Shown piece after piece: positions 52,312 to 62,278 of a stretch of DNA of 64,000 bases. Made by a program: the position numbers and the translations under genes. The DNA comes from Desulfamplus sp. (GTDB lineage Bacteria > Desulfobacterota > Desulfobacteria > Desulfobacterales > Desulfobacteraceae). The number at the start of each line of letters is the position of its first letter. Position 1 is the first letter of the stretch. The stretch covers positions 20,566-84,565 of the forward strand of contig JADFZJ010000009.1 of NCBI GenBank assembly GCA_015232555.1, read 5' to 3'. Below the pieces are notes generated by a model. The model worked only from the letters and a program-made list of their open reading frames with translations. It made no database searches and was not told where the DNA came from.

Positions 52312-53173
52312 CTGGTATGAACCTACAAAAACTTCTGAATTTCTAAGGAGGATACTCTCTTTCTCAAATCTCCTGATATTATGCACAGCCGCAGCTTTTA
52401 TAATCTCGGAATTGAGATTTGACTGGTGCGAACTTATGATTGGACGATATCTCGCATCTTTGAACTCCTCCCGTCCTGAAACAGGTGCTGTCTGGAAAGC
52501 GGGCGAGCAGAGTTCTCGAGCACACACATTCCTTAAAAATATCATTGAAGAGAGGCAAAATGCTGCCCGCTACGCTCAGGAGGCGACCTCGTTTGCTGAG
52601 CTTGCATCTGGTATTCTTCCCGGGCAGTGGGCAAATATTGATAAAGAGCACTTCAAACGCCTATATCTATCAATTCCCTTACCAGCAGCCTCAGAACTAA
52701 TAACGCCTTCCGAGTTGATATGGCTGTTTAACGGCGGTGTTGTTACCCGAATATTTTGTGAAGGAAAACCCTATGGACTTGAGATATTTTTTCTTAATTC
52801 AGCCAACCGTGCATTGCGTCAGATAACCTTGAACAGTAGTAAAATGGAGAAAATTGAGAAAAATGAATCTGTATTTAAAGGCACTCTTGACCAGATTCCA
52901 GAATTTAAGGGTCGTATTTATCATGCGGAACGTTTTTTCAAGGTGCTGCTTGAACTGTCGCAGGATATAGTTCCTGATCTGATTACAACACCTCAGAAAC
53001 TTATAAATCAGCAGGGAACACTAACAAGAGCTGGAATCTGGAATGAGGCTGCATCAGGATATATTAAGCTTGGATTTGAATTTAAGGATAATAATGGAAA
53101 GAGCGTTGTTTTGTTCATTAGGGCGAGAGAATGGGCTGTATGGCATTTGAGCAGCAATCTTACTGGTAATTAA
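52301..53173 (+). CDS. Membrane-anchored protein of unknown function upstream of a class A PBP
   Basis: A 290-residue protein beginning with a TTG start (52301) that overlaps the SDR stop by 11 bp; a purine-rich AAGGAGG lies 30 bp inside, so the true start may be later. A hydrophobic segment at about 20-38 anchors it. The rest is soluble with no domain recognised. It lies 20 bp before the penicillin-binding protein gene, suggesting a link to cell-wall synthesis. Confidence 0.55.
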   Translation: MTGNWYEPTKTSEFLRRILSFSNLLILCTAAAFIISELRFDWCELMIGRYLASLNSSRPETGAVWKAGEQSSRAHTFLKNIIEERQNAARYAQEATSFAELASGILPGQWANIDKEHFKRLYLSIPLPAASELITPSELIWLFNGGVVTRIFCEGKPYGLEIFFLNSANRALRQITLNSSKMEKIEKNESVFKGTLDQIPEFKGRIYHAERFFKVLLELSQDIVPDLITTPQKLINQQGTLTRAGIWNEAASGYIKLGFEFKDNNGKSVVLFIRAREWAVWHLSSNLTGN

Positions 53174-53193
53174 TTAATCACAAATGAGTTGTA

Positions 53194-55188
53194 ATGAACT
53201 TTTTGACAATCCTTCTCAGTGCATCAAGATTTTTGTTTTATACTGCTTTGGGCTTATGCAGCCTTGGAATATTATTTGTTTCTGTTGTTATCTTTTCTGC
53301 TGCAAAGGAGCTGCCAAAACTTCCTGAACCTTTAAGCAGAATCATTGAAACTCCTAAAACAGAGATTTATGCTGCCACAGGTGAACGGCTTATAACACTT
53401 GGCGGCAGAGAACCAGTTCCTCTCTCCCGAGTATCACCTGATTTTATCAATGCTGTACTTGCTGTTGAAGACCACATGTTCTGGGAGCATAGCGGTGTCA
53501 ATAAACTTCGGACTCTCAAGGCATTCTACATAACCTTGACAAATCGAGGAAACAGGGTTGAGGGCGCATCTACCATTACACAGCAGCTTGCCAAAAATCT
53601 TTTTTTCAGCTTTGAACGTACATATCTTAGAAAATTCAAAGAGATGTTGTTAGCATTTCAGATTGAATATAGTTGCACTAAAGAGGAGATTCTCCATGCT
53701 TACATCAATCAGATTGCATTTGGTGCTGGTGCTCAGGGTGTTGAGAAGGCGGCTCAGGTCTTTTTCGGAAAATCAGCCGCAGATTTAACTCTTGGAGAAG
53801 CTGCACTTTTAGCAGGTCTTCCAAAGTCTCCTACAAATTACAACCCATACAGACATTATGATAAAGCATTAAAACGGCGTGAAGTGGTTATCGCTCGAAT
53901 GAAAGATGCAGGATATATTACGGACAAAGAGGCTCAAGATGCTCTTAAGATACGCCCTGCCTTACATTCAGAACATGCTGATGCAAGAACTGGCAGCTAT
54001 TTTTTAGATGCCCTGATAAGCCAATTAATAGAACGGTATGGAAATGATGTTGTATTTCATGGAGGAATCAAGGTTACAGCTACAGTGGATTCAAATCTAC
54101 AGTATGCTGGAGATACTGCACTGAAAAATGGACTTGATCGTCTTGACACTCTTATGGGACTTAAACCTGATGCAGAGCCTCGTCCACAAGGTGCATTGGT
54201 TGCAATTGACCCTGCTTCAGGTGCGGTGAAAGCAATGATAGGCGGCAGAGACTACTACAACAGCGAATACAATCGTGCCGTGAACAGCCACAGGCAGCCA
54301 GGGTCGGCTTTTAAGCCTTTTTTATATTATACAGCACTATATAAGCTCAATTACAGCGGTGCTACAACAATGGTTGACAGCCCTATTGTAATTCCAGTTG
54401 TTGGTTCGGCTGCATGGGAGCCTCGCAATTTTGAAAACAGCTATCGGGGACAAATGGTTTTAAAACAAGCATTGACATATTCTGTCAATACCATTGCCGC
54501 ACGTCTTGTTGAAAAAACAGGACCAAAGGCAGTTACTGATACTGCAAGAGTTTGCGGCATCACAAGCAAGCTGGAGGATGTCTATTCAGTTGCTCTTGGC
54601 ACATCAGTAGTTACCCCTTTTGAGATGGCATCTGCATATACCACATTTGCATCGGGCGGAGTGAGACACGAGCCATTTATGATCTGGCGGGTGGAAGACC
54701 CTTTTGGAAGGGTTATTTATGAACATTTGGTAAGAGGCAGAAAGGTTCTTGACCCTGAAATTGCATATCAGGTTGTGGATATGATGAAGTCAGTAATTGA
54801 TCTTGGCTCAGGAAAAACTATAAGAGAGATGGGTTTTACAAGACCAGCAGCAGGCAAGACAGGCACTACTGACTCTTATAATGATGCGTGGTTTGCTGGA
54901 TTTACTCCAAGTCTCTGTACCGCAATCTGGACAGGATTTGACAGAAAGCGGAAACTTAAAATATCAAGCGAGTCGGGCATTACTGGCGGAAAAATTGCAG
55001 CCACTATATGGGCAGAGTTTATGAATGAAGCCATGAAAAATGAACCTCCAAGGGATTTTACTATTCCTGACGGTATCCATTTTGAGCAGGCTGATCCTGT
55101 ATCTGGCTGTAAAGTTTCGGACAGCAGCAGAGCTATAACTATTCCTCTTAAAAAAAATCAGAATCTTTGCACAACTCCTCAATATTAG
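53194..55188 (+). CDS. Bifunctional penicillin-binding protein 1A type (class A PBP)
   Basis: A 664-residue protein: one membrane helix (about 12-35), a glycosyltransferase domain (AVEDHMFWEHSGVN, EGASTITQQLAKNLF, RKFKEMLLAFQIE) and a transpeptidase domain with SxxK in PGSAFKPF, SxN in YSVNT and KTG in AAGKTGTTDSYNDAWF. All catalytic motifs are intact. It polymerises and cross-links peptidoglycan at the periplasmic face. It lies in one operon with the unknown membrane protein upstream and a SPOR protein downstream. Confidence 0.93.
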   Translation: MNFLTILLSASRFLFYTALGLCSLGILFVSVVIFSAAKELPKLPEPLSRIIETPKTEIYAATGERLITLGGREPVPLSRVSPDFINAVLAVEDHMFWEHSGVNKLRTLKAFYITLTNRGNRVEGASTITQQLAKNLFFSFERTYLRKFKEMLLAFQIEYSCTKEEILHAYINQIAFGAGAQGVEKAAQVFFGKSAADLTLGEAALLAGLPKSPTNYNPYRHYDKALKRREVVIARMKDAGYITDKEAQDALKIRPALHSEHADARTGSYFLDALISQLIERYGNDVVFHGGIKVTATVDSNLQYAGDTALKNGLDRLDTLMGLKPDAEPRPQGALVAIDPASGAVKAMIGGRDYYNSEYNRAVNSHRQPGSAFKPFLYYTALYKLNYSGATTMVDSPIVIPVVGSAAWEPRNFENSYRGQMVLKQALTYSVNTIAARLVEKTGPKAVTDTARVCGITSKLEDVYSVALGTSVVTPFEMASAYTTFASGGVRHEPFMIWRVEDPFGRVIYEHLVRGRKVLDPEIAYQVVDMMKSVIDLGSGKTIREMGFTRPAAGKTGTTDSYNDAWFAGFTPSLCTAIWTGFDRKRKLKISSESGITGGKIAATIWAEFMNEAMKNEPPRDFTIPDGIHFEQADPVSGCKVSDSSRAITIPLKKNQNLCTTPQY

Positions 55189-55201
55189 GATTAATTCTCA
55201 A

Positions 55202-56767
55202 ATGATCTATTTTTTCAGAAATATATCAATAAGGCTTTGGATATCAAGTTCCATCTCCATACCCGCGACATTTCTGATATTTCCAGCGGTACAGAGACTT
55301 ATGCCGAATTTAGGTGCAGGTCTATTTTGTATTGCCCTGATGTGCACTTTGTTCATACTTACAGGTTATATCATGAATATTGCAGGTGAACGCTCTATTT
55401 ACAGGTATATAAATGAGGCAAAAACATGGGAAAGAGATGGCGTTTTTAATAAAAGCGAAGTGTGTTACCTTAAAGCACTTGAAATATTTGACTCCTATCT
55501 GCTGACCCTTATAACCTCCAAAAAAATAGCCTTACAACTGACAGGGGCTATTGCCAGATTCTCTCTTACCGCAGGATGGCACAATGACCATTTTGACAGA
55601 GCTACCATATTTTTTCTTCTCAAGAACCCGCATGAAACCGAAGTTGCTCATCTGTGGCTCAAAAAAATTATAAAAATGAAGTTCTCTCCTGAACGTAAGA
55701 TCAGAAATCATTCATCTCAAAGGAGAAATTCATTTTCACAACAAGGTGAAAATTTTTTTACTTTAGATAAAAAAAATCTGCTCACCCAACAGGAGGATAA
55801 TTTAATCACACTGCTTGCAGAAATGGATCCCTTAAGTCTTCAATTGGTACCTCTGCTTGCTGAAATATTCAATAGAACACAAAGAGCTGGCTTTGCTGCA
55901 AATCGGGTCTTTGCTGTTATGGAGAGAAGTGCTGATTGTATTGAAAAAACTGATGAAAAATCTGAAAATAGAACTTCTATTTTTGAAGAAAAAGTGGAAC
56001 ATAAAGTTTTTATCTCTGAAAAAGAGGCGGCTGAACAATATGAACATCCGTCTGATGAGACATCTCTCATGTATCAATATCAGTCAGATCGTTCATTTTC
56101 AGGAGAAAAAAGGTTAAGAGGCAGTACAAAAAGAATAAAAAAAGCATCTTCATCAATGCCTTATATTGGTCAATTTACAACCATATTTGATATAAAATCA
56201 GCGGGTTCTCATTTATTCTCATCTGCCATTAAAGGGGTTGTTCTTATAGCTTCCCTGCCTATGAATATTATTTCTATTCTTGTTAATGTAACTAAATATA
56301 TTGCTCACATAGTTAGCAGATCAAGCAGGAATATTCACAGCATTATTGCAGGACATCCTGATCTCAGAAATAATGTTAGAAGGCTTGTCTTGCTTACTGT
56401 GGCAGGATTACTGCTGCTGTTTTTTTTCAATACTGCTGCTCATATCTTTCGGACTCCAAAACCGCCTGTTCCATCAACCCCAAAAGTGGTAACCGAAGAT
56501 GTAGAGGTTCAGGTAGTGCCCCAGAAGCGATTCACCATTCAGGTGGCAGCATATCTTATACAATCTCATGCAGAAAAATATTTAGATGGTCTTGTAAAAC
56601 AAGGTGTTGCTGAAGGTAGAATTAACTCAGTAGAAGGCGGAGGAAAAACATGGTATCTTATAAGAGTCGGCAAATATGAGACAAAAGAGATTGCTACAGA
56701 GTATGGTAATAAACTTAAATCACAAGGTATTATAAAAGACTTTTTTGTTGATAACAGCGGCGGATAA
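55202..56767 (+). CDS. SPOR-domain membrane protein
   Basis: A 521-residue protein. Two or three hydrophobic segments occur near the N-terminus (about 10-60), a variable charged region follows, then a membrane helix near 395-415 and a C-terminal SPOR domain (about 440-520, FTIQVAAYLIQSHAEKYLDGLVKQG ... TWYLIRVGKYETKEIATEYGNKL). SPOR domains bind denuded peptidoglycan at the septum. Position 13 bp after the PBP gene supports a role in cell-wall growth or division. The middle has no recognised domain. Confidence 0.8.
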   Translation: MIYFFRNISIRLWISSSISIPATFLIFPAVQRLMPNLGAGLFCIALMCTLFILTGYIMNIAGERSIYRYINEAKTWERDGVFNKSEVCYLKALEIFDSYLLTLITSKKIALQLTGAIARFSLTAGWHNDHFDRATIFFLLKNPHETEVAHLWLKKIIKMKFSPERKIRNHSSQRRNSFSQQGENFFTLDKKNLLTQQEDNLITLLAEMDPLSLQLVPLLAEIFNRTQRAGFAANRVFAVMERSADCIEKTDEKSENRTSIFEEKVEHKVFISEKEAAEQYEHPSDETSLMYQYQSDRSFSGEKRLRGSTKRIKKASSSMPYIGQFTTIFDIKSAGSHLFSSAIKGVVLIASLPMNIISILVNVTKYIAHIVSRSSRNIHSIIAGHPDLRNNVRRLVLLTVAGLLLLFFFNTAAHIFRTPKPPVPSTPKVVTEDVEVQVVPQKRFTIQVAAYLIQSHAEKYLDGLVKQGVAEGRINSVEGGGKTWYLIRVGKYETKEIATEYGNKLKSQGIIKDFFVDNSGG

Positions 56768-56840
56768 AAAATAATATAATCCAAAAACATGTAACAATTA
56801 ATTACTTCAAAATCAACAATTTACTTTAAGGAACATTTTT

Positions 56841-58394
56841 ATGATAATACCATTAATACTTGCGGGTGGTTCCGGAACAAGACTGTGGCCACTATCTCGC
56901 GAACTTTTTCCAAAGCAGTTGCTAAATCTCACCGATAATTACTCAATGCTTCAAAATACCATTTTAAGGCTCAATGATATGAAATCAACGGCTGCTCCTG
57001 TAGTTGTTTGCAACGAAGAGCATCGCTTTATGGTTGCCGAGCAGTTGAGAGCCATCAACGTAAAACCGCTCTCAATTATTCTTGAGCCGGTTGGAAGAAA
57101 CACAGCTCCAGCAATTGCAGTAGGTGCATTAAAAGCTCTTGATATTTTAAACGAAGACAGCGGCAAATTAATCAAAGATAATAGCGAACCCATGCTTTTG
57201 ATATTGCCAGCAGATCATATTATAAATAACATAGAAGCCTTTCATGAGGCTGTAACGCTTGGTTCTCAATATGCAGCTCAAGATTATCTGATCACATTTG
57301 GCATTATTCCAGACTCTCCTGAGACAGGATATGGTTATATTAAAAAAGGTAAAATTTTAGAAAATATTAAAGAGTCTGAAATAAACACTCAAGAGGCAAA
57401 TAGCTCAGAGGAATCAAATAAAAATTCAATAGTTGATAAATTTGTTAGTAATAATCAGTCAAACGGCAAGAATGGTGCTGCGGTTATTGATAAATTTGTT
57501 GAAAAACCTGACCTTGAGACCGCCAAAGCCTATATTGAATCGGGCGAATATCTATGGAACAGCGGCATGTTCATGTTTAAGGCATCTTTGATTTTAAAAG
57601 AGCTTGAAATCCATGAGGCAGATATGGTCAAGGCGTGCAGAGATTCTGTCAACAATGGAAAAGACGATCTTGATTTTTTCAGGCTTAATAGAGAATCTTT
57701 TGAAGCGAGCCGATCAGAATCTATTGACTATGCTGTGATGGAAAAAACAGATAAAGGTGTTATAATCCCTTTGAGTGCTGGCTGGAATGATCTTGGTTCA
57801 TGGGATGCTCTCTGGCAGACAGGTAATAAAGACGAAAACCAGAATGTGGTAAGAGGTGATGTTCTGCTTGCAGATGTTAAAAATTCTTATCTCAACGCAC
57901 AGAGCCGCCTGATTGCCGCTGTTGGGCTTGAAGATCATGTTATCGTAGAGACAAAAGATGCCGTTCTTGTGGCACACAGAAACAGAGTGCAGGATGTGAA
58001 AAAATTGGTAGCACAGCTTAAAGCTGGCAACAGAGAAGAGGCTGTATCTCACAGCAAGATATTCAGACCTTGGGGTTCCTATGAAACGATTGACATTGAA
58101 CAGCGGTTTCAAGTTAAACGGATTACAGTAAAACCAGGGGGGAAGCTATCTTTGCAAAAACACTATCACAGGGCAGAACACTGGACAGTGGTATCTGGCA
58201 CTGCTATTGTTACCAAAGGAGATGAACAGATTATGCTCACTGAAAATGAATCAACCTATATTCCTCTTGGAACAGTGCATAGGCTTGAAAATCCTGGACG
58301 GATACCTTTAGAGCTTATCGAGGTCCAATCTGGCAGTTATTTAGGAGAAGATGATATTGTACGATTTGATGATATTTATGGACGACAAAAGTGA
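56841..58394 (+). CDS. manC: Mannose-1-phosphate guanylyltransferase / mannose-6-phosphate isomerase
   Basis: A 517-residue bifunctional enzyme. The N-terminal nucleotidyltransferase has LAGGSGTRLWPLSRELFPKQ and FVEKPDLETA; the C-terminal cupin domain has FRPWGSYETID and the zinc-binding QKHYHRAEHWTVVSGTA. It makes GDP-mannose for polysaccharide. An insertion of about 35 residues (about 180-215, rich in Asn and Ser) lengthens the family's usual 470-480. It has its own start after a gap of 73 bp from the SPOR gene. Confidence 0.94.
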   Translation: MIIPLILAGGSGTRLWPLSRELFPKQLLNLTDNYSMLQNTILRLNDMKSTAAPVVVCNEEHRFMVAEQLRAINVKPLSIILEPVGRNTAPAIAVGALKALDILNEDSGKLIKDNSEPMLLILPADHIINNIEAFHEAVTLGSQYAAQDYLITFGIIPDSPETGYGYIKKGKILENIKESEINTQEANSSEESNKNSIVDKFVSNNQSNGKNGAAVIDKFVEKPDLETAKAYIESGEYLWNSGMFMFKASLILKELEIHEADMVKACRDSVNNGKDDLDFFRLNRESFEASRSESIDYAVMEKTDKGVIIPLSAGWNDLGSWDALWQTGNKDENQNVVRGDVLLADVKNSYLNAQSRLIAAVGLEDHVIVETKDAVLVAHRNRVQDVKKLVAQLKAGNREEAVSHSKIFRPWGSYETIDIEQRFQVKRITVKPGGKLSLQKHYHRAEHWTVVSGTAIVTKGDEQIMLTENESTYIPLGTVHRLENPGRIPLELIEVQSGSYLGEDDIVRFDDIYGRQK

Positions 58395-58460
58395 ACTAAT
58401 ACTACCCGAATGGTTAGAAATTTTACGCCATTCTTATAAAACGAATCATGGAGTAAAGCT

Positions 58461-59030
58461 ATGTCTGCTGACACACCTGAATTTTTAAAGGGTTATTTTC
58501 TTATGGCTATACCGGGTCTTCCTGATCCCAATTTCGCCCAAACAGTTATCTGTATGTGCGAACACAACGAGCTTGGTGCACTTGGATTTATCATAAACAA
58601 GGTTCATCCGCTACTCACAGCACCAGAGCTTTTTGAAGATCTGAAAATTGAGTATAATGACCTTATTGCAGGTATTGACATTCACTTTGGCGGACCTGTT
58701 CAGCCAAGCGGTGTTTTTGTTCTGCATAGCCCACCGTTTAACTGGCACGGCTGTATCCAGGTTACGCCAAATCTTGGATTGAGCAATACAAAAGATATTA
58801 TTGAAGCAATAGCTAATGGCAGAGGACCTGAACATTTTATCATTATTTTAGGATGTGCGGGTTGGGGACCTATGCAGCTTGAGCATGAGATCGATGACAA
58901 CGCATGGCTTACATGTTCAGTTGTTGAGGATATTATTTTTCGTACACCGACCGATTTAAGATGGGAGGAGTCAATGATGCTTATGGGAAGCGACTCTGAG
59001 CTGCCTTCAGACATACCGGGGTTTTTGTAA
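58461..59030 (+). CDS. YqgE/AlgH family protein
   Basis: A 189-residue protein of the YqgE/AlgH (DUF179) family: GYFLMAIPGLPDPNFAQTVICMCEHNELGALGFIINK near the start, then FGGPVQPSGVFVLHS and GCAGWGPMQLEHEI. The family's biochemical role is unknown; AlgH was named from alginate regulation. A GGAG ribosome-binding site precedes the ATG. It lies 9 bp before the dynamin-like GTPase gene. Confidence 0.88.
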   Translation: MSADTPEFLKGYFLMAIPGLPDPNFAQTVICMCEHNELGALGFIINKVHPLLTAPELFEDLKIEYNDLIAGIDIHFGGPVQPSGVFVLHSPPFNWHGCIQVTPNLGLSNTKDIIEAIANGRGPEHFIIILGCAGWGPMQLEHEIDDNAWLTCSVVEDIIFRTPTDLRWEESMMLMGSDSELPSDIPGFL

Positions 59031-59039
59031 ATTAAAACT

Positions 59040-61505
59040 ATGAATAAAAATACCAATTTTGATAACTCTATTAACTGTATTAAACCTATCACCCCCCTTG
59101 AGTGTGTTAAGAAAATAGTTGCTGATCTTTTTAATATATTTGAGAAAATGAGAGATGTTTCTGGAATGTATGATACTACAGTTGAGAAACATCAGCAGTT
59201 ATGCACAACTATCCCTAAACAGATAGATGAAGGCATTATTAAGATTGCAGTTGTTGGTGCAATAAAATCTGGAAAAAGCACCCTTATAAACTCTCTTATT
59301 ATGGACGATATCCTAAAAAGAGGAGCTGGAGTTGTAACATCAGTTATAACTCGGGTAAAAAGAGGAGATATTCTAAAAGCAGAAGTTATTTTCAAATCAT
59401 GGGACGATATAAACCATGAGATTGAAAAAGCTCTGACTTTGATACCTCTTAACAGCGAAGGCTCAAAGTTTTCCCGCTCTTCTTCCACGCAATCTCTTTC
59501 TTCTTCTGCTACGGCTGTTTCTTCTTCTGCTTTTACTGACTCATCATCACAATCTCTATTTACGAGAAACGGATTTGATTTAAGAAGAAAAAATGATCGC
59601 CGATTTCTTGAAACTGTAAGATCAACTCTCTTTTTAAACCAATGGAGAGAAGATGGCTCTGAAATCTGCGGTATTGGCAGCAGCAGTATAGAGAGTGAAT
59701 TTCACAATAGAGCTGAAAACGGAAAGTTAAGGCAGGAAGCGGTTTTAATATCCAATGCACTTGATGGATATGAGAATGTGAAAAACTTTATCCCAAGCGA
59801 TCCATCTTATATTCAAAACCACCTGCATAGTAGCGATCTATCTCATATTTTATCCTCTCCTGTTGAATTTACAGGTGAGAATTTTCTTCAGCATAAGCAG
59901 TTTACAGGCATCAGCTCCAACGCATTTTTTGTTAAAGATGTTATTATTCATATTCCCTATATGGATTCAGGCATTGAGTTTGCCGATTGCCAAGGCAGCG
60001 ACTCTACAGACGCATCTCACATATCCCAAATACAAGACTACCTGCTTTCAGCCAATATGCTCATCTATGTAATCAGCAGCAGAACAGGCTTAAGAGAGGC
60101 AGATGTAAAATTTCTTACACTAATAAAGCAGATGGGAATAATAAATAATATATTTTTTGTGTTAAATTTTGATTTTAATGAACACGATAATCTTCAATCT
60201 CTTCTTGAGCTTGAAAAGCATCTTAAACAAGAGATTGCGTATTGTGTTGATGCTCCTGATATCTATACTCTCTCCTCTCTTTTTAACCTCTTTCATCGGC
60301 TTAAACACAAATCTCAAACTAACTCAAATATAAATAATTTGTTGCAGCATAAGCTCTCTAAAAAAGAGCTGTCAATGCTCAAGCTCTGGCAGCAAGACAA
60401 AGAGCTTGTTGAATATACAACTCAAAAATTCAAACAGTTTGAACAGGCACTTGAACAGAAGATTGAAAAAGAGCGTTTTTCAACTGTTCTTGAAAATCAT
60501 ATTGAGCGTCTAAGAGTGGTTATTCAAGGCAGTCGGCAGCGTACTAATATATTTATGAACCTTTTATCTAACGATCTGCAAAAAGTTTCAGATGCTGCAC
60601 AAAATCTTAAGCAGCTTCAAGAACAGTATAAAAGATTCGGCTCTTCTTTAGATGGTTCAATTTCAATAGCAGTTCAACGCATTAAAAATGAGATACGCTC
60701 TGCCGCAGCTCTATTTTTTGACAAAAAAAGCGGAAAACAGGCGGTAGATGTAAAAAGTTTTATTTTGGAAGCATCTATATACAGTGAGAAGTATCAAGAG
60801 ATGATCGCAAATTTTGGCTTTAACCATGCTCTTTACTGCATGTATCAAGATTTTAGAAGCGAGCTTGACGCTTTTATGGCACAGCAGTTTAATCCAGCAG
60901 TTGTAGAGTTTATTCATCAGCAGGAGGATTACATTGAAAACGAATTTCAGGCTTTATATCAATCCTGCTATGTTGAGCCTTCAGCTATTTATCCATCTGT
61001 TCAATCTTCCGTTAAATCTGAACAAGAAGATAACTCTTTAATCAGAAGGGTTGATTTAAATGGTGCAAAACGGATTCTTGGATTAACTATGCCCAAAAGT
61101 TCGTTTGCCACTGCTTACAGTGCTAAGATAAGAGCTGATGCAATGGCAAGATTCACTTTTTATTCATTTATGGAGATTCTCGCAAAATTTATACGTTCGC
61201 TCTCAGCAGCCAATTCCAGCTCAAGAGCGTTAAAAGAGTCTGCAAAAAAGATAAGACAAGAGGCAGTAAGATCGGTAATGCTCCATTTTGATGAGTATTC
61301 AACATATATTAAAGATGAGTATCTTTTTTTACTTGTTGATGCAATTTCCCGAGATTCAAAAGAGAAACTGCTGGAGATTTTCCAAATTTCCACAGTTGAG
61401 AGCAAAAGTATTGAGCAGCTTATTTCAGATGAGTGTTTTGATAAATCCAGCCAGCTTGAGCGTGTTAAAGATATTGCAGCAGATTTGAATTTGTTGGAAG
61501 TGTGA
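59040..61505 (+). CDS. Dynamin-like large GTPase
   Basis: An 821-residue protein. The G1 motif GAIKSGKST is near residue 76, with TSVITRV as the switch I region; G3 appears as DCQG near 316. A low-complexity Ser-rich insertion (about 140-180, for example SSSTQSLSSSATAVSSS) lies between G1 and G3, and long helices with coiled-coil character follow (430-700). It lacks a clear membrane helix. Bacterial dynamin-like proteins remodel or protect membranes. The canonical NKxD G4 motif is not obvious: LNFDFNEHDN may take its place. It is directly downstream of algH/yqgE. Confidence 0.75.
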   Translation: MNKNTNFDNSINCIKPITPLECVKKIVADLFNIFEKMRDVSGMYDTTVEKHQQLCTTIPKQIDEGIIKIAVVGAIKSGKSTLINSLIMDDILKRGAGVVTSVITRVKRGDILKAEVIFKSWDDINHEIEKALTLIPLNSEGSKFSRSSSTQSLSSSATAVSSSAFTDSSSQSLFTRNGFDLRRKNDRRFLETVRSTLFLNQWREDGSEICGIGSSSIESEFHNRAENGKLRQEAVLISNALDGYENVKNFIPSDPSYIQNHLHSSDLSHILSSPVEFTGENFLQHKQFTGISSNAFFVKDVIIHIPYMDSGIEFADCQGSDSTDASHISQIQDYLLSANMLIYVISSRTGLREADVKFLTLIKQMGIINNIFFVLNFDFNEHDNLQSLLELEKHLKQEIAYCVDAPDIYTLSSLFNLFHRLKHKSQTNSNINNLLQHKLSKKELSMLKLWQQDKELVEYTTQKFKQFEQALEQKIEKERFSTVLENHIERLRVVIQGSRQRTNIFMNLLSNDLQKVSDAAQNLKQLQEQYKRFGSSLDGSISIAVQRIKNEIRSAAALFFDKKSGKQAVDVKSFILEASIYSEKYQEMIANFGFNHALYCMYQDFRSELDAFMAQQFNPAVVEFIHQQEDYIENEFQALYQSCYVEPSAIYPSVQSSVKSEQEDNSLIRRVDLNGAKRILGLTMPKSSFATAYSAKIRADAMARFTFYSFMEILAKFIRSLSAANSSSRALKESAKKIRQEAVRSVMLHFDEYSTYIKDEYLFLLVDAISRDSKEKLLEIFQISTVESKSIEQLISDECFDKSSQLERVKDIAADLNLLEV

Positions 61506-61627
61506 GTTCTTGTTTTATGTTTGTTGCCCTGTGTTTATGATGGTTATTATAATAATAAGTTTAGGGGATTCGCAGGACGAATTACTGTTAAATAAAATAT
61601 TTTTCAAGCATAGAGAAATAAATAGCG

Positions 61628-61903
61628 ATGAAACAAATTGTTTGGACTGATTATTTTAAATATAGAGCAAAACTTCGAGGCTTCAATCTCTCGAATGTTG
61701 AAGAAATTCTCAGATATAGTAATGAAAGGTATTATGACACTGCTACAGGTCGAGTAGTAGTGATTGGAAAAGACACAAATCTTATGGTAATGATCCCATA
61801 TGAAACTGCTGGAAACGATATCCTAACACCGATAACAATACATTCGACTACCCGCCAGCAGATAAACTACAGAATAAAAAGCGGAAGGTTTAAAAATGAA
61901 TGA
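61628..61903 (+). CDS. DUF4258-like small protein (toxin-like)
   Basis: A 91-residue protein resembling DUF4258/BrnT-type toxins: IVWTDYFKYRAKLRGFNLSNVEEILRYSNERYYDTATGRVVVIGKD. Such small basic proteins act as RNases or are partners of small antitoxins. It overlaps the next gene by 8 bp, as toxin-antitoxin pairs commonly do. It is the first gene of the cassette-like region at the window's end. Confidence 0.65.
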   Translation: MKQIVWTDYFKYRAKLRGFNLSNVEEILRYSNERYYDTATGRVVVIGKDTNLMVMIPYETAGNDILTPITIHSTTRQQINYRIKSGRFKNE

Positions 61904-62126
61904 TCCCAAATTATCCTATTTTGAGAAAGAAGATATTCTGCATCTATCAATATCTGATGAGAAAGAATTTGACAGTGTTGAAATTAGTCCTGATATCACA
62001 GCCGAATTAAATGAAAACGGTGAACTTATAGGTATTGAGATACTTGGAGCAAGTGCATTTTTAAGAGACTCAATTTTAGAATCTGCCCAAGCAAAATTAT
62101 TGCAGTTATCAAAAAAAGTAGCATAA
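61896..62126 (+). CDS. DUF2283 family small protein (antitoxin-like)
   Basis: A 76-residue protein with the DUF2283 pattern: DILHLSISDEKEFDSVEISPDITAELNENGELIGIEILGAS. DUF2283 proteins are commonly paired with DUF4258 or similar toxins and probably act as antitoxins. Its TAA stop at 62124-62126 lies inside the first 7 bases of an attC-like site. Confidence 0.75.
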   Translation: MNDPKLSYFEKEDILHLSISDEKEFDSVEISPDITAELNENGELIGIEILGASAFLRDSILESAQAKLLQLSKKVA

Positions 62127-62207
62127 CAAATCGTTCGAGCCGATGGCATGAACGGGAGGCATCGGCTGCGAAGGCTGTTGGTTCGGAGCATCAACTCATC
62201 GTTAAGC
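62121..62207 (+). other. attC-like recombination site 1 (integron cassette)
   Basis: An 87-bp element beginning GCATAACAA and ending CGTTAAGC, near the RYYYAAC and GTTRRRY core boxes of integron attC sites. The left arm CGTTCGAGCC and right arm AACTCATCGTTA resemble known attC arms. Inner arms AGCCGATG (62138-62145) and CATCGGCT (62160-62167) pair over 8 bp. It begins at the end of the DUF2283 gene, overlapping its stop, as cassette attC sites usually do. Confidence 0.6.
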
Positions 62208-62278
62208 AGTGGAGAAAAAACGATAGAATTGGTATAAAATGCGATGATAATCACAATTTATTGGATAAATTTTGGTAT

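Noticed and set aside
61505..61600. Possible third attC-like site upstream of the first cassette gene (GGGATTCG...CGAAT...GTTAAAT)
   Set aside because: One GTTRRRY-like word and a 5-bp hairpin are present, but the left RYYYAAC box and longer paired arms are missing.
62131..62200. Possible tRNA-like fold in the GC-rich patch with GGTTCGGAG
   Set aside because: No acceptor stem or anticodon arm can be formed; the attC-like reading explains the symmetry better.
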